From the NCBI GenBank assembly GCA_021300575.1, contig JAJTDM010000036.1, positions 25,853-59,584 of the forward strand: a stretch of DNA of 33,732 bases. Reading direction: 5' to 3'. Made by a program: the position numbers and the translations under genes. The notes beneath the pieces are model-generated. The model searched no databases, was not told the DNA's origin, and was given only the letters and a program-made list of their open reading frames with translations. Source of the stretch: Rubrivivax sp. (GTDB taxonomy: Bacteria > Pseudomonadota > Gammaproteobacteria > Burkholderiales > Burkholderiaceae_C). This document shows, in pieces, positions 15,897 through 22,730 of this stretch. Positions within the stretch are counted from its first letter, which is position 1; each line of letters starts with the position of its first letter.

Positions 15897-17338
15897 GGCT
15901 TCTCCTGGCGTGGCTCGTTGGGTGCCGGCAGAGGCAGCATCGCCGCCAGTTCCTGGTACATCGGCCGCGTGACCAGCCTCGCGACGCCACTGGACAGCAG
16001 CGCGCAGGCCATCAGGCTGAGCACCATGGCCTGACCCGACACCATCTCCATGACGATGATGAAGGCCGTGATCGGCCCGCCCGTCGTGGCCGCCAGAAAG
16101 CCCGCCATGCCCAACGCGATCAGCGGGATGGCGGCCTCCTTGTCCATGCCCATGAAGAGAGCCACGTCGTGGCCGATGCCGGCACCGATGGCCAGCGAAG
16201 GTGCGAAGACGCCGGCAGGCACACCCGACCAGGCCGAGATCCAGGTGGCGCAGAACTTCAGCAGCGTGTAGACGCCGGGCAGTTCGCCCTGGCCCTCCAG
16301 CAGCGCGCGGGTCGTGACGTAGCCCGCACCGGCGGTAGCGCCCTGGGTGGCCAGCCCAATCACGGCGACGGCGAGGCCACACCCGGCGGCAAAGCGCAGC
16401 GGATGGGCGCTGCGCCAGCGACTGAAGCGATCGGGCAGACCTCGCAGCGAAACCACGATCAGTCGCGCGAACAGGCCACCGCTCAGGCCGGCTACCAGCG
16501 CCACCAGCAGACCCGGCAACAACAGCGACCAGGACATGGCCTGCACGCGCAGGCGGCCGAAGTAGGTCTCGTTGCCGAACACGGCGACTGCGACCAGCCC
16601 GGCCAGGACGATGGCCGCGATCACCAGCGAGCTGTGAGAGATGTGGCGTCGCCGGGTCAACTGCTCGAGCGCGAAGACGATTCCGCCCAGCGGCGTGTTG
16701 AAGGCCGCAGCAATGCCCGCCGCCGCGCCGGCCACCATCAGGTCGTGCGCATCGATCCCCGACTGCGGCGAAAGCCAGCGTCGGGCACTGACCATGACGC
16801 CGGCGCCGACCTGGACCGTCGGGCCCTCGCGGCCGATCGACAGGCCCGCCAGCAAGCCCCCGGAAACCAGGCCGATCTTGTGGAGCGACACGCGCATCGA
16901 GACCAGCCAGACGCTCTGCGACGGCAGCAAGTCCTTTTCCAGCGCAAGCACCACTTGCGGAATCCCCGAGCCACCTGCTCCCGGCACGTAGCGGCGTGTC
17001 CACCACAGCAGGGCTACCGTGAGCGCCGGCGTCCAGAGCAGGGTGAAGTAGCGGCCGTGATCGCCCCAAGCTTCCACCTGCCGGAAGCCATGGATCGCCG
17101 CCTCGGCCAACAGCGTGAAGGCAACCACGATGGCGCCTGTCGCGGCCGCGTAGGCCAGCACGATGGACCGGTCGAGCCACTGGCGACCGGCGAGCAACTC
17201 GCGTTGCAGGTTGCGCCAGAACTCGGAGTCGACGTCGTGCGCGGCCCGCCAGCCGCCACGCAACCACGCTCGGGCCACGCGCAGGACTTCCTTCAGCGAG
17301 GTGGGCTGCGCTGCGGCGTCATCGATGGGAGCCGGCAT
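15893..17338 (-). CDS. CLC-family chloride channel/transporter
   Basis: This 481-residue CLC protein has all anion-site signatures: GSGIPQV (about 125), SIGREGPTVQ with the gating Glu (about 165), and GVFAPSLAIGAG (about 345). About 16 hydrophobic segments are present and no C-terminal CBS domains follow. By hand alignment the position of the internal proton Glu of E. coli ClcA (E203, in IIEEM) reads FALEQL, a Gln, so canonical chloride/proton exchange is uncertain. It is preceded by a small membrane protein gene and overlaps the synthase gene by four bases. Chloride movement together with sodium symport and solute synthesis suggests a role in salt or pH stress. Confidence 0.92.
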   Translation of the reverse strand: MPAPIDDAAAQPTSLKEVLRVARAWLRGGWRAAHDVDSEFWRNLQRELLAGRQWLDRSIVLAYAAATGAIVVAFTLLAEAAIHGFRQVEAWGDHGRYFTLLWTPALTVALLWWTRRYVPGAGGSGIPQVVLALEKDLLPSQSVWLVSMRVSLHKIGLVSGGLLAGLSIGREGPTVQVGAGVMVSARRWLSPQSGIDAHDLMVAGAAAGIAAAFNTPLGGIVFALEQLTRRRHISHSSLVIAAIVLAGLVAVAVFGNETYFGRLRVQAMSWSLLLPGLLVALVAGLSGGLFARLIVVSLRGLPDRFSRWRSAHPLRFAAGCGLAVAVIGLATQGATAGAGYVTTRALLEGQGELPGVYTLLKFCATWISAWSGVPAGVFAPSLAIGAGIGHDVALFMGMDKEAAIPLIALGMAGFLAATTGGPITAFIIVMEMVSGQAMVLSLMACALLSSGVARLVTRPMYQELAAMLPLPAPNEPRQEKP

Positions 17339-17375
17339 CTAGGTGGGCCTCTCGTTGCATGTCGGTGGACCGGCC

Positions 17376-17591
17376 CTACAGGCTGCGAACTGCCCGTCGC
17401 TCTCCTGTGCGTGCGACGAAAAGCTCTGATCCGGAGGAGACGTTGACGGGTTGAATAGGCACCGCCTGACGGTCCGGATCTGCGACCTTCTCGTGGCGAG
17501 CGTTCCAGGCTTCACGCAGCACCTCCAGCCCGACCAGGTTGGCGAGGACAAGGAGGGCAACGAGGACCAGCAGGGCGTGCCGACGGTTCAT
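17376..17591 (-). CDS. Small single-span membrane protein
   Basis: The product has 71 residues starting at ATG 17,591 (MNRRHALLVLVALLVLANLV). One hydrophobic segment at about 5-25 is followed by a polar tail with no recognised domain. An in-frame upstream ATG at 17,648 is rejected because it would place the palindromic operator at 17,599-17,620 inside the coding region. The start lies only eight bases from that operator and lacks a ribosome binding site, so the message may be leaderless. It opens the chloride transporter/synthase/symporter operon, with 37 bases to the next start. Function unknown. Confidence 0.55.
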   Translation of the reverse strand: MNRRHALLVLVALLVLANLVGLEVLREAWNARHEKVADPDRQAVPIQPVNVSSGSELFVARTGERRAVRSL

Positions 17592-17598
17592 GGTAATC

Positions 17599-17620
17599 GC
17601 AATTGTATTTGCACAATTGC
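17599..17620. promoter_or_regulatory. Palindromic operator at head of ion/osmolyte operon
   Basis: GCAATTGT (17,599-17,606) and ACAATTGC (17,613-17,620) form a perfect inverted repeat with a six-base spacer. The 15-mer AATTGTATTTGCACA inside it occurs again at 18,329-18,343, upstream of the marR gene. On the minus strand the repeat includes TACAAT, a possible -10 box, just before the first gene. Shape and duplication fit a MarR-dimer binding site that covers the promoter. Confidence 0.7.
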
Positions 17621-17680
17621 ATCCCGTCGGATCTGCGTTTCTCCGCAACTGACTCGGCCCGAAGGCCGACCCGGGACGAG

Positions 17681-18208
17681 CTACATCTGTGCCAACGGGA
17701 TGCCGGCTGCGCGCTCGTCGGCCTGCAGAAGGGCCAGCAGCTTGCCTAGGTCGTCATCGAGCCGTGCAAGGGTCGCATCGTCAAGCGCTGCCAGCGCCTC
17801 GGGCAGGACGCCCGAGAAAGGACCAGGCGCCTTCTTCAGCACCCGAGCCCCGCGAGGCGTCACGCGCAGCCGTGTGGCGCGGCGGTCGGCGTCGTCCCGG
17901 CTCGCAACCACCAGTTCAGCGGTGAGCATGGCTTTGACCAGATTGCTGGCCGTGGTCTGGTGCACGTCCATCGCCCGGGCTAGGCCGCCAACCCCGATGT
18001 CGGGCTGCGCCTGGATCACGCTCAAGGCCCAGATTTGCGCACCACCGACGCCGGCCTTCTTCTCGACCTGCTGGAAGTGCGTCTTGACGGCGTTGAAGAC
18101 GGATCGAAAGCGGCGCAGCACCTGCGCCGCGGGCTCGACCTGGGCAGCGGGCGCGGCTGCGCTGGCCGGCTTTGCGTGAGCCCTCTTGCTGGTTGGCTTC
18201 GTTGGCAT
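17681..18208 (-). CDS. MarR-family transcriptional regulator
   Basis: This 175-residue regulator starts at ATG 18,208 (MPTKPTSKRAH); upstream extension of the frame is rejected because it would run through a terminator hairpin. An Ala/Lys-rich N-terminal tail of about 30 residues precedes the MarR fold: VFNAVKTHFQQVEKKAG, GVGGLARAMDVHQTTASNLV (recognition helix, about 90-110) and the wing RDDADRRATRLRVTPRGA. MarR proteins usually repress their own gene and neighbours and release DNA on ligand or stress. Two copies of the same 15-mer, before this gene and before the small membrane protein gene, are the likely targets. Confidence 0.88.
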   Translation of the reverse strand: MPTKPTSKRAHAKPASAAAPAAQVEPAAQVLRRFRSVFNAVKTHFQQVEKKAGVGGAQIWALSVIQAQPDIGVGGLARAMDVHQTTASNLVKAMLTAELVVASRDDADRRATRLRVTPRGARVLKKAPGPFSGVLPEALAALDDATLARLDDDLGKLLALLQADERAAGIPLAQM

Positions 18209-18249
18209 GCGGAAATCATAGGCGCACCTCCACGCCAACGGCGTGCGCC

Positions 18250-18277
18250 AAAAAAAGCGGGGCCCGCTTGGGCCCCG
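18250..18277 (-). terminator. Strong intrinsic terminator pointing into the marR gene
   Basis: CGGGGCCC (18,258-18,265) and GGGCCCCG (18,270-18,277) form a perfect 8-bp stem with loop GCTT. On the minus strand it is followed by a run of seven T residues (complement of 18,250-18,256), a textbook rho-independent terminator. It lies between the putative operator/promoter at 18,329 and the marR start at 18,208. It would therefore act on the marR leader, unless a marR promoter lies downstream of it. Confidence 0.75.
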
Positions 18278-18328
18278 AAAAGTCGCTCCTGACCGCTCAT
18301 CGCTGGTTGTACCGATGGGCGGGGAGGG

Positions 18329-18343
18329 AATTGTATTTGCACA
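18329..18343. promoter_or_regulatory. Second copy of the operator 15-mer
   Basis: AATTGTATTTGCACA is identical to positions 17,601-17,615. Here the second palindrome arm is not conserved (followed by CATGT). On the minus strand TTGACA (complement of 18,349-18,354) precedes it, with TACAAT 14 bases further, a short spacing. The site sits between marR (leftward) and the antiporter gene (rightward, start 18,530), so either could be controlled. Confidence 0.6.
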
Positions 18344-18529
18344 CATGTATGTCAAAGTCCAAGAGCAAACCCGGAGTGAGACATATCCCTTGATAGCGCC
18401 GCTCTCAAATGCGGTCGCAAGTGCAAAGTACGCTGCGCGTCTCAAGCCGGCCTTGGTATCAAGGGATCGCCGTCCCCAATCGCCTCAGGCTCGGTGTTCC
18501 GACGACCATCGGCCTCAGAATGAGCAATC

Positions 18530-19537
18530 ATGGTGCTTGACTGGCTTCAACTCGCCATCTGTGCACTGGCCATTGCCTACGCCGGGGCCAGACTGACGCG
18601 CCTGGCCGATGCCATCGGCGAGAAGACAGGCATGTCCGGCTCCTGGGTCGGACTGCTGCTGTTGGCGGCGGTCACCTCGCTACCAGAGCTCGCCACCGGC
18701 ATCAGCGCAGTAACGGTCGCTCATGCACCCGACATCGCGCTCGGTGATGTCCTCGGCAGTACCGTCTTCAACCTGGCGCTGCTCGTGGTACTCGATGTGC
18801 TGCACCGCCCGGAGACGATCTATCGCCGCGCGAGCGCGGGCCACATCTTGTCCGCGGGGTTCGCCGTCATCATGTTGACCGTAGTCGGTGTCAGCGTGCT
18901 CCTGGAACGCGAACAGGTCGTGCCGCGGCTCGCATCGGTCGGCGCCTACACGCCATTGCTGGTCCTGCTCTACGTGCTGGCGATGCGCAGTGTTTTCGCT
19001 TACGAGAGCCGACAGACACGCATCGAGCCGGCCGCAGGCCAGGAACGCTACGTCGGGCTGAGCCTGCGCAGCGCTTCGCTGAGCTTCGCTGCATTCGCTG
19101 GCGTCGTGGCCGTGGCGGGGATCTGGCTGCCCGTCGCCGGCAGCCGCATTGCCGACGAGATGGGGTGGACCCGCACCTTCGTAGGTACGCTGCTGGTGGC
19201 CGGAGCCACCTCCTTGCCCGAAATCGTCGTGACGCTGGCAGCACTTCGGCTGCGTGCGCTGGACATGGCCATCGGAGGCCTGTTGGGCAGCAACCTGTTC
19301 GATCTGCTCATCGTCGCGGTCGATGACGTGTTCTATGTCAAAGGGCCCATCTTGGCCGATGTGTCGTCGGTGCACGCGGTAACGGCGTTCTCGGCAGTGA
19401 TGATGTCCGGTGCCGTCATCGTGGGCCTGGTCTACCGTCCGCGTCAACGCTATCTGCGAACCATGACGGTGGTGAGCGCGGCGTTGCTGGCGGTCTACTT
19501 GATCAACATCTACGTGTTGTTCGTGTACCGCGAGTGA
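18530..19537 (+). CDS. Sodium/calcium antiporter (CaCA family)
   Basis: This 335-residue inner membrane exchanger carries the two inverted alpha repeats of the CaCA superfamily. The first is AAVTSLPELATGISAV with GDVLGSTVFNLALL (about 43-90). The second is GATSLPEIVVTLAALR with GGLLGSNLFDLLIV (about 222-262). About ten membrane helices are present and length is normal for the YrbG-like group. It diverges from the marR gene and shares the 320-base upstream region that holds the second operator copy. It may belong to the same ion-stress regulon as the chloride and sodium transporters. Confidence 0.9.
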   Translation: MVLDWLQLAICALAIAYAGARLTRLADAIGEKTGMSGSWVGLLLLAAVTSLPELATGISAVTVAHAPDIALGDVLGSTVFNLALLVVLDVLHRPETIYRRASAGHILSAGFAVIMLTVVGVSVLLEREQVVPRLASVGAYTPLLVLLYVLAMRSVFAYESRQTRIEPAAGQERYVGLSLRSASLSFAAFAGVVAVAGIWLPVAGSRIADEMGWTRTFVGTLLVAGATSLPEIVVTLAALRLRALDMAIGGLLGSNLFDLLIVAVDDVFYVKGPILADVSSVHAVTAFSAVMMSGAVIVGLVYRPRQRYLRTMTVVSAALLAVYLINIYVLFVYRE

Positions 19538-19564
19538 CTTGCCCGCTCGAAGTTGCCGGGCAAG
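19538..19564 (+). terminator. Possible hairpin terminator after the antiporter gene
   Basis: CTTGCCCG (19,538-19,545) and CGGGCAAG (19,557-19,564) are exact complements with an 11-base loop, starting right after the stop codon. No T-tract follows, so factor-independent termination is uncertain. A second perfect hairpin, CGCAGGCG (19,624-19,631) / CGCCTGCG (19,639-19,646), lies a little further downstream. Confidence 0.4.
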
Positions 19565-19756
19565 ACACGTTTGGCAGACTATGGAGCACATGTTAGGCAT
19601 CAACGGGCTGTCGAGTCGTCCAACGCAGGCGCTTTGATCGCCTGCGCTACTGGCGATTCTTCTGCGGAATCGTTACGCTGAACATACAAGGCAGCACAAA
19701 CCACCCTCTCCACGGCGGAAACTCTGACCCCTCGCTCCACCCGCCCGCACGACTAC

Positions 19757-20158
19757 ATGGTTCTCGTCGTTTCCTTCGCCCTCGTTGCCTTGGCTGGCGC
19801 TTTTCTCGTTGCGCTCGGTGCAACCGCGCTGGTTCGTCCACCCTTGGCTAGGCGCTTCCTCCTTGGCTTCGCCAGCTCGTCCACCAAGCACTACCTGGAG
19901 CTTGGCATCCGTCTGCTCGTGGGTGCAGCGTTCATCTCCGCCGCACCAAGCATGGTCGGTGCTACGGTCGTGTCGGGTGCTGGCTGGCTGTTGCTGGTCA
20001 CTACCGGCGTCATGTTCTTTATACCCTGGCGCGTGCACCGGGCCTTTACGCAGCGCGCTGTTCCTCGAGCGCTGGCCTATCTGCCCTTGATGGGGCTGGC
20101 TTCGTTAGCAGCAGGTGCCACAGTGCTCTGGGCCATGTTCAGTGCAGGCGCTGCCTGA
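19757..20158 (+). CDS. Small four-helix membrane protein
   Basis: This 133-residue protein is predominantly hydrophobic with about four membrane segments (5-27, 45-65, 70-90, 105-128). Protein-like features include RPPLARRFLLGFASS and FFIPWRVHRAFTQRAVP between helices. I recall no characterised family. It lies on the same strand as the antiporter with a 219-base gap that holds two hairpins, so it is probably transcribed separately. The reading frame is convincing by composition; the function is unknown. Confidence 0.6.
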   Translation: MVLVVSFALVALAGAFLVALGATALVRPPLARRFLLGFASSSTKHYLELGIRLLVGAAFISAAPSMVGATVVSGAGWLLLVTTGVMFFIPWRVHRAFTQRAVPRALAYLPLMGLASLAAGATVLWAMFSAGAA

Positions 20159-20710
20159 CCCTTCTCAACCTGAGCACCAACGGCGGGCTATCAGGCCCGG
20201 TCAGCCCGCGCGTAGAGCGACCGCTTCCGGGCGTCGAGTTCGGCGATACGGGTGTCGCTGTAGGGTCGACCCGAGACGCTCGGAACGGTCGCAAGTCATT
20301 CGCGGCTGGCTCCCGAGCGTTCCTGCGGCATGGATACCGTCACACGTCCCTCGAGTACCGTCACGACTCATCGCTTGCCCGACTCGATACCGTCGTAGGC
20401 CGCCTCAGAGGCGAGGTGAGTCACCTTGTCCTGCGAGAAGGGCGCATGCCAGCGATACCGTCATCGACGCGGGCGATACCGTCATTGGCTCGCGGCACGG
20501 CAGTTCCGATACCGTCAACCTTGAGCCAGAACGGCGTGTTTCGCCTAGCCGCGGGGCCAGAAGCGGTCTTCATCGCTCAAGGTCATAAGGGCGACCGTTG
20601 TCATGCATTGCTGCGCGACGGTAGCGATGTCGGTATCCGGCCGATTTCCGGCCAACAAAGCTCGGTTCTTACCTATGGGAAGCGCCTGCCTGTTGACAAT
20701 AGAGTGGGCG
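20159..20710. other. Gene-free region with repeat array
   Basis: I see no convincing gene in these 552 bases. The centre (20,333-20,517) is a cluster of GATACCGTCA-type repeats described separately. The flanks contain short frames only. A TTGACA at 20,693-20,698 faces the IS30 element and could be part of a promoter. Confidence 0.55.
20333..20517 (+). repeat. Six GATACCGTCA repeats in two phased triplets
   Basis: Repeats lie at 20,333-20,342, 20,354-20,363 (GTACCGTCA variant), 20,386-20,395 (ends CG), 20,454-20,463, 20,475-20,484 and 20,508-20,517. Successive offsets are 21, 32, 68, 21 and 33 bases: two triplets with the same 21+32/33 spacing, close to whole helical turns. All point the same way. 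The reverse complement TGACGGTA recurs near the att-like ends (10,592; 10,648; 10,816; 11,034; 29,708). This looks like a multimer binding array such as recombinase or transposase arm sites, or an iteron-like site. Confidence 0.75.
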
Positions 20711-21810
20711 ATTTCAAGTCCGAAGTGCAACAGCCACTTCAGTGGATGGAAGTTGAGGGTTGATGGGCTGCTTTGAGCATCGCGGCGAAGACCTCCAGCG
20801 GGGAGTGGAAGGCATGCGTGGCGCGGGGTCTGTTGTTCAGGCTGTCGGCAATCTCGTCGAGTTCGGCCTGCGTGTGGACGGACAGATCGGTGCCCTTGGG
20901 CAGGTACTGGCGCAACAGCCCATTGGTGTTCTCGCAGGAGCCGCGCTGCCAGGGGCTGTGGGGGTCGCAGAAGTACACCTTGACGCCCGTGCTCGCGGTG
21001 AGCTCACGGTGGCGCGCCATCTCCTTGCCTTGGTCGTAGGTCAAGCTGTGGCGCATCGGCGCGGCAATCGAATTCAGCTTGGCAGAAAAGCCCGCCAGTG
21101 CGGAGGCTGCCGTCGCATCGTTCATCTTGGCCAGCAGCACCAGGCGGCTCGTGCGCTCGACGAGCACACCCACGGAGGACTTGTTGCCAGCGCCCTTGAT
21201 GAAGTCACCCTCCCAGTGGCCTGGCATGACGCGGTCCTCGATCTCGGGCGGACGCACATGGATGCTGACCATGTCGGGGATCGTGCCGCGCCGGTCCACG
21301 CCGCGCTTGCGAGGCATGCGTGTGCTGCGACCGTGGCGCAGGCAGGCGATGAGCTGGCGGCGCAGTTCCCCGCGCGGGTGCGCGTAGATGGCCGTGTAGA
21401 TCGACTCGTGCGAGATGTGCATGGTCGGATCATCAGGCCAGACACGCTTGAGCACGCCGGCAATCTGCTGGGGCGACCACTTCCAGTCCAGCATGGTCAA
21501 CACGGTGCCCCACAGGACGTGATCATGATGGAGCTTGGCCGCAGGGCGCGCCTGGATTCGTCGCGACCGGCTCAGCGCCTGCGCCGGCAGGCTCGCGTAA
21601 GAGCCGTCACTGCCCACGTTGCGGGCAAGCTCACGGCTGATGGTCCCCGGCGAGCGCCCCAGCGCACAGGCTATGGCCCTCACACTCGAACGCGCCTGAC
21701 GCAGGCTCGCAATCGTCATGCGCTCCTCAGGCTGAAGCTGTCGGTATGTCGTACTGGTTTGCATCTGTGCACCTTACCCGAGGCGGGGTGTTGCACTTCA
21801 GATTTGAGGC
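20711..21810 (-). mobile_element. IS30-family insertion sequence
   Basis: Imperfect terminal inverted repeats are TTTCAAGTCCGAAGTGCAAC on the left (20,712-20,731) and its near-complement on the right, TGTTGCACTTCAGATTTGAG (21,789-21,808). The core GAAGTGCAACA is shared exactly. They enclose one transposase gene and give an element of about 1.1 kb, normal for IS30. It has inserted into the 5' part of a higB-like gene. Exact outer boundaries and the short target duplication could not be fixed by eye. Confidence 0.85.
20739..21764 (-). CDS. IS30-family transposase
   Basis: This 341-residue DDE transposase has an N-terminal helix-turn-helix (ERMTIASLRQARSSVRAIA, LGRSPGTISRELARN), the IS30 feature HISHESIYTAIYAHP, and the catalytic core. 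The first Asp is in GHWEGDFIKGA, the second in SLTYDQGKEMARH, and the Glu is in DPHSPWQRGSCENTNGLLRQ. It ends with SLNNRPRATHAFHSPLEVF. All catalytic residues are present and the length is typical, so it appears active. It is closest in memory to IS1088-like members. Confidence 0.95.
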   Translation of the reverse strand: MQTSTTYRQLQPEERMTIASLRQARSSVRAIACALGRSPGTISRELARNVGSDGSYASLPAQALSRSRRIQARPAAKLHHDHVLWGTVLTMLDWKWSPQQIAGVLKRVWPDDPTMHISHESIYTAIYAHPRGELRRQLIACLRHGRSTRMPRKRGVDRRGTIPDMVSIHVRPPEIEDRVMPGHWEGDFIKGAGNKSSVGVLVERTSRLVLLAKMNDATAASALAGFSAKLNSIAAPMRHSLTYDQGKEMARHRELTASTGVKVYFCDPHSPWQRGSCENTNGLLRQYLPKGTDLSVHTQAELDEIADSLNNRPRATHAFHSPLEVFAAMLKAAHQPSTSIH

Positions 21811-21833
21811 CGTCGTGGGAAATGATTCGGCCG

Positions 21834-22071
21834 CAACAGCCGGGTGGTGTTCAACGTTGGTAGCAACAAGTACCGGCAGGTAGTCGAGGCTCGGTACCTG
21901 GCGGGCATCTTCTGGGTGAGACTCGTGGGGACCCGCGCGGAGTACGACCGGATCGAAGTGGAGACCTTCAATGACTATGAGGCCGATTCGCAACGACGAC
22001 GACCTGCGGCGCGCCCTCAAGAGGATGGAGAAGGTCTTTCATGCCGCGGAGGGCACCTCGCAAGCGGATGA
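21834..22071 (+). pseudogene. higB: HigB-like toxin, 5' end removed by IS30
   Basis: The frame RVVFNVGSNKYRQVVEARYL, then FWVRLVGTRAEYDRIEVETF, is the C-terminal half of a HigB-type mRNA interferase, whose homologues read 'RVVFNI.GNKYRL...IRF.GTHAEYDRID'. The N-terminal half is missing: the IS30 end lies at about 21,810 and no start codon fits. The frame also runs on about 25 codons beyond the usual end, overlapping higA. The toxin is not functional here. Confidence 0.75.
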
Positions 22072-22345
22072 GCGCGACGTGCTCGTCACGCTCATCGAGG
22101 CCTACGAGAGCAAGCACTGCGATTTCGGCCCGGCTGATCCGGTGGAGGCGATCAAGTTCCGCATGGAGTAGGAGGGCCTGACCCCGCGTGACCTCAAGCC
22201 CCACATCGGCCAGAGCGGCCGGGTGTCGGAGGTGCTGAATCGCAAGCGCGCCTTGAGCCTGCGCATGGTCAAGCGGCTGCACGATGGGCTTCGGATTCCT
22301 TACGAGAGCCTGCTGGCCGGTGTGCGGTGGGAGGTCTCGGCGGTA
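21971..22345 (+). pseudogene. higA: HigA-like antitoxin broken by an in-frame TAG
   Basis: The frame starts at ATG 21,971 (MTMRPIRNDDDLRRALKRME) and reads to TAG at 22,169-22,171. It continues in the same frame as EGLTPRDLKPHIGQSGRVSE, then VLNRKRALSLRMVKRLHDGL. Together these form a complete HigA: N-terminal helical part plus XRE helix-turn-helix. A single CAG-to-TAG change restores 'KFRMEQEGLTPRDL', the usual family sequence. With higB truncated and higA interrupted, the toxin-antitoxin pair has decayed; loss of the toxin would have removed selection on the antitoxin. Confidence 0.8.
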
Positions 22346-22511
22346 ATGATGCCACCGGCCTTCAGCCGCTATCTCGGCATCCACGACGCCGGGGCGGAGC
22401 CCCCAGATTCAGGGCTCAAGAACCTGCGGGTCTACAGCGCCACGCCCGAGGCGCTCCCACACGAGGTCCTGCCACCGCCCGGCCCGCGGAAGCATTCCTC
22501 GACTGAGCCCG
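22346..22511. other. Short unassigned stretch after higA remnant
   Basis: Nothing I can assign. The higA frame stays open here but the sequence no longer resembles HigA, and no other frame shows a recognisable domain. It bridges the higA remnant and the amidase-like remnant, so a deletion junction probably lies in or near it. Confidence 0.4.
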
Positions 22512-22730
22512 GTGTACAACGCCATCGACAACCTCGCCCCGGACGATGTGCTGCTGCGCCAGGCCGACGAGCGGGACGCCGAACTGGCACGCGGCGAGTC
22601 GCGCACCTTCTCGGGCCTGCTGCTGATCGGGCGTCCGAAGGGCGATGCAGCCTTGCTGCAAGCGGCAGCAGCCTACGAAATTGCGCCAGCTGACATGCTG
22701 CGGCGCCGTCCCGAGGCAGGGTTGGCGTGA
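22512..22730 (+). pseudogene. Possible internally deleted amidase remnant
   Basis: A 72-codon frame reads NAIDNLAPDDVLLRQADERD, then AELARGES, which resembles the N-terminal helix of amidase-signature enzymes ('NA.....D.AL..A...D..LARGE'). It is followed at once by SGLLLIGRPKGDAALLQAAA, which resembles the amidase C-terminus ('G..LIGR...D..LL..A.AYE'). The catalytic middle is absent. It ends convergent to, and directly against, the intact amidase gene on the other strand. The two halves match from memory only; chance or a small unrelated gene is possible. Confidence 0.35.

Noticed and set aside
15897..17267. An extended frame that would make the GT-HAD protein 968 residues
   Set aside because: The extra N-terminal part overlaps the CLC gene in another frame and is Arg/Gly-rich shadow sequence. 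ATG 15,896 with an ATGA overlap gives the proper domain start.
16169..17446. Long plus-strand frames opposite the CLC transporter, and similar long frames opposite the oxidoreductase and tct genes
   Set aside because: They mirror strong minus-strand genes with clear domains and have shadow-like compositions, with no recognisable motifs.
20333..20517. CRISPR array
   Set aside because: The repeats are only 8-10 bases, spacings are unequal (21, 32, 68, 21, 33), and no cas genes are present.
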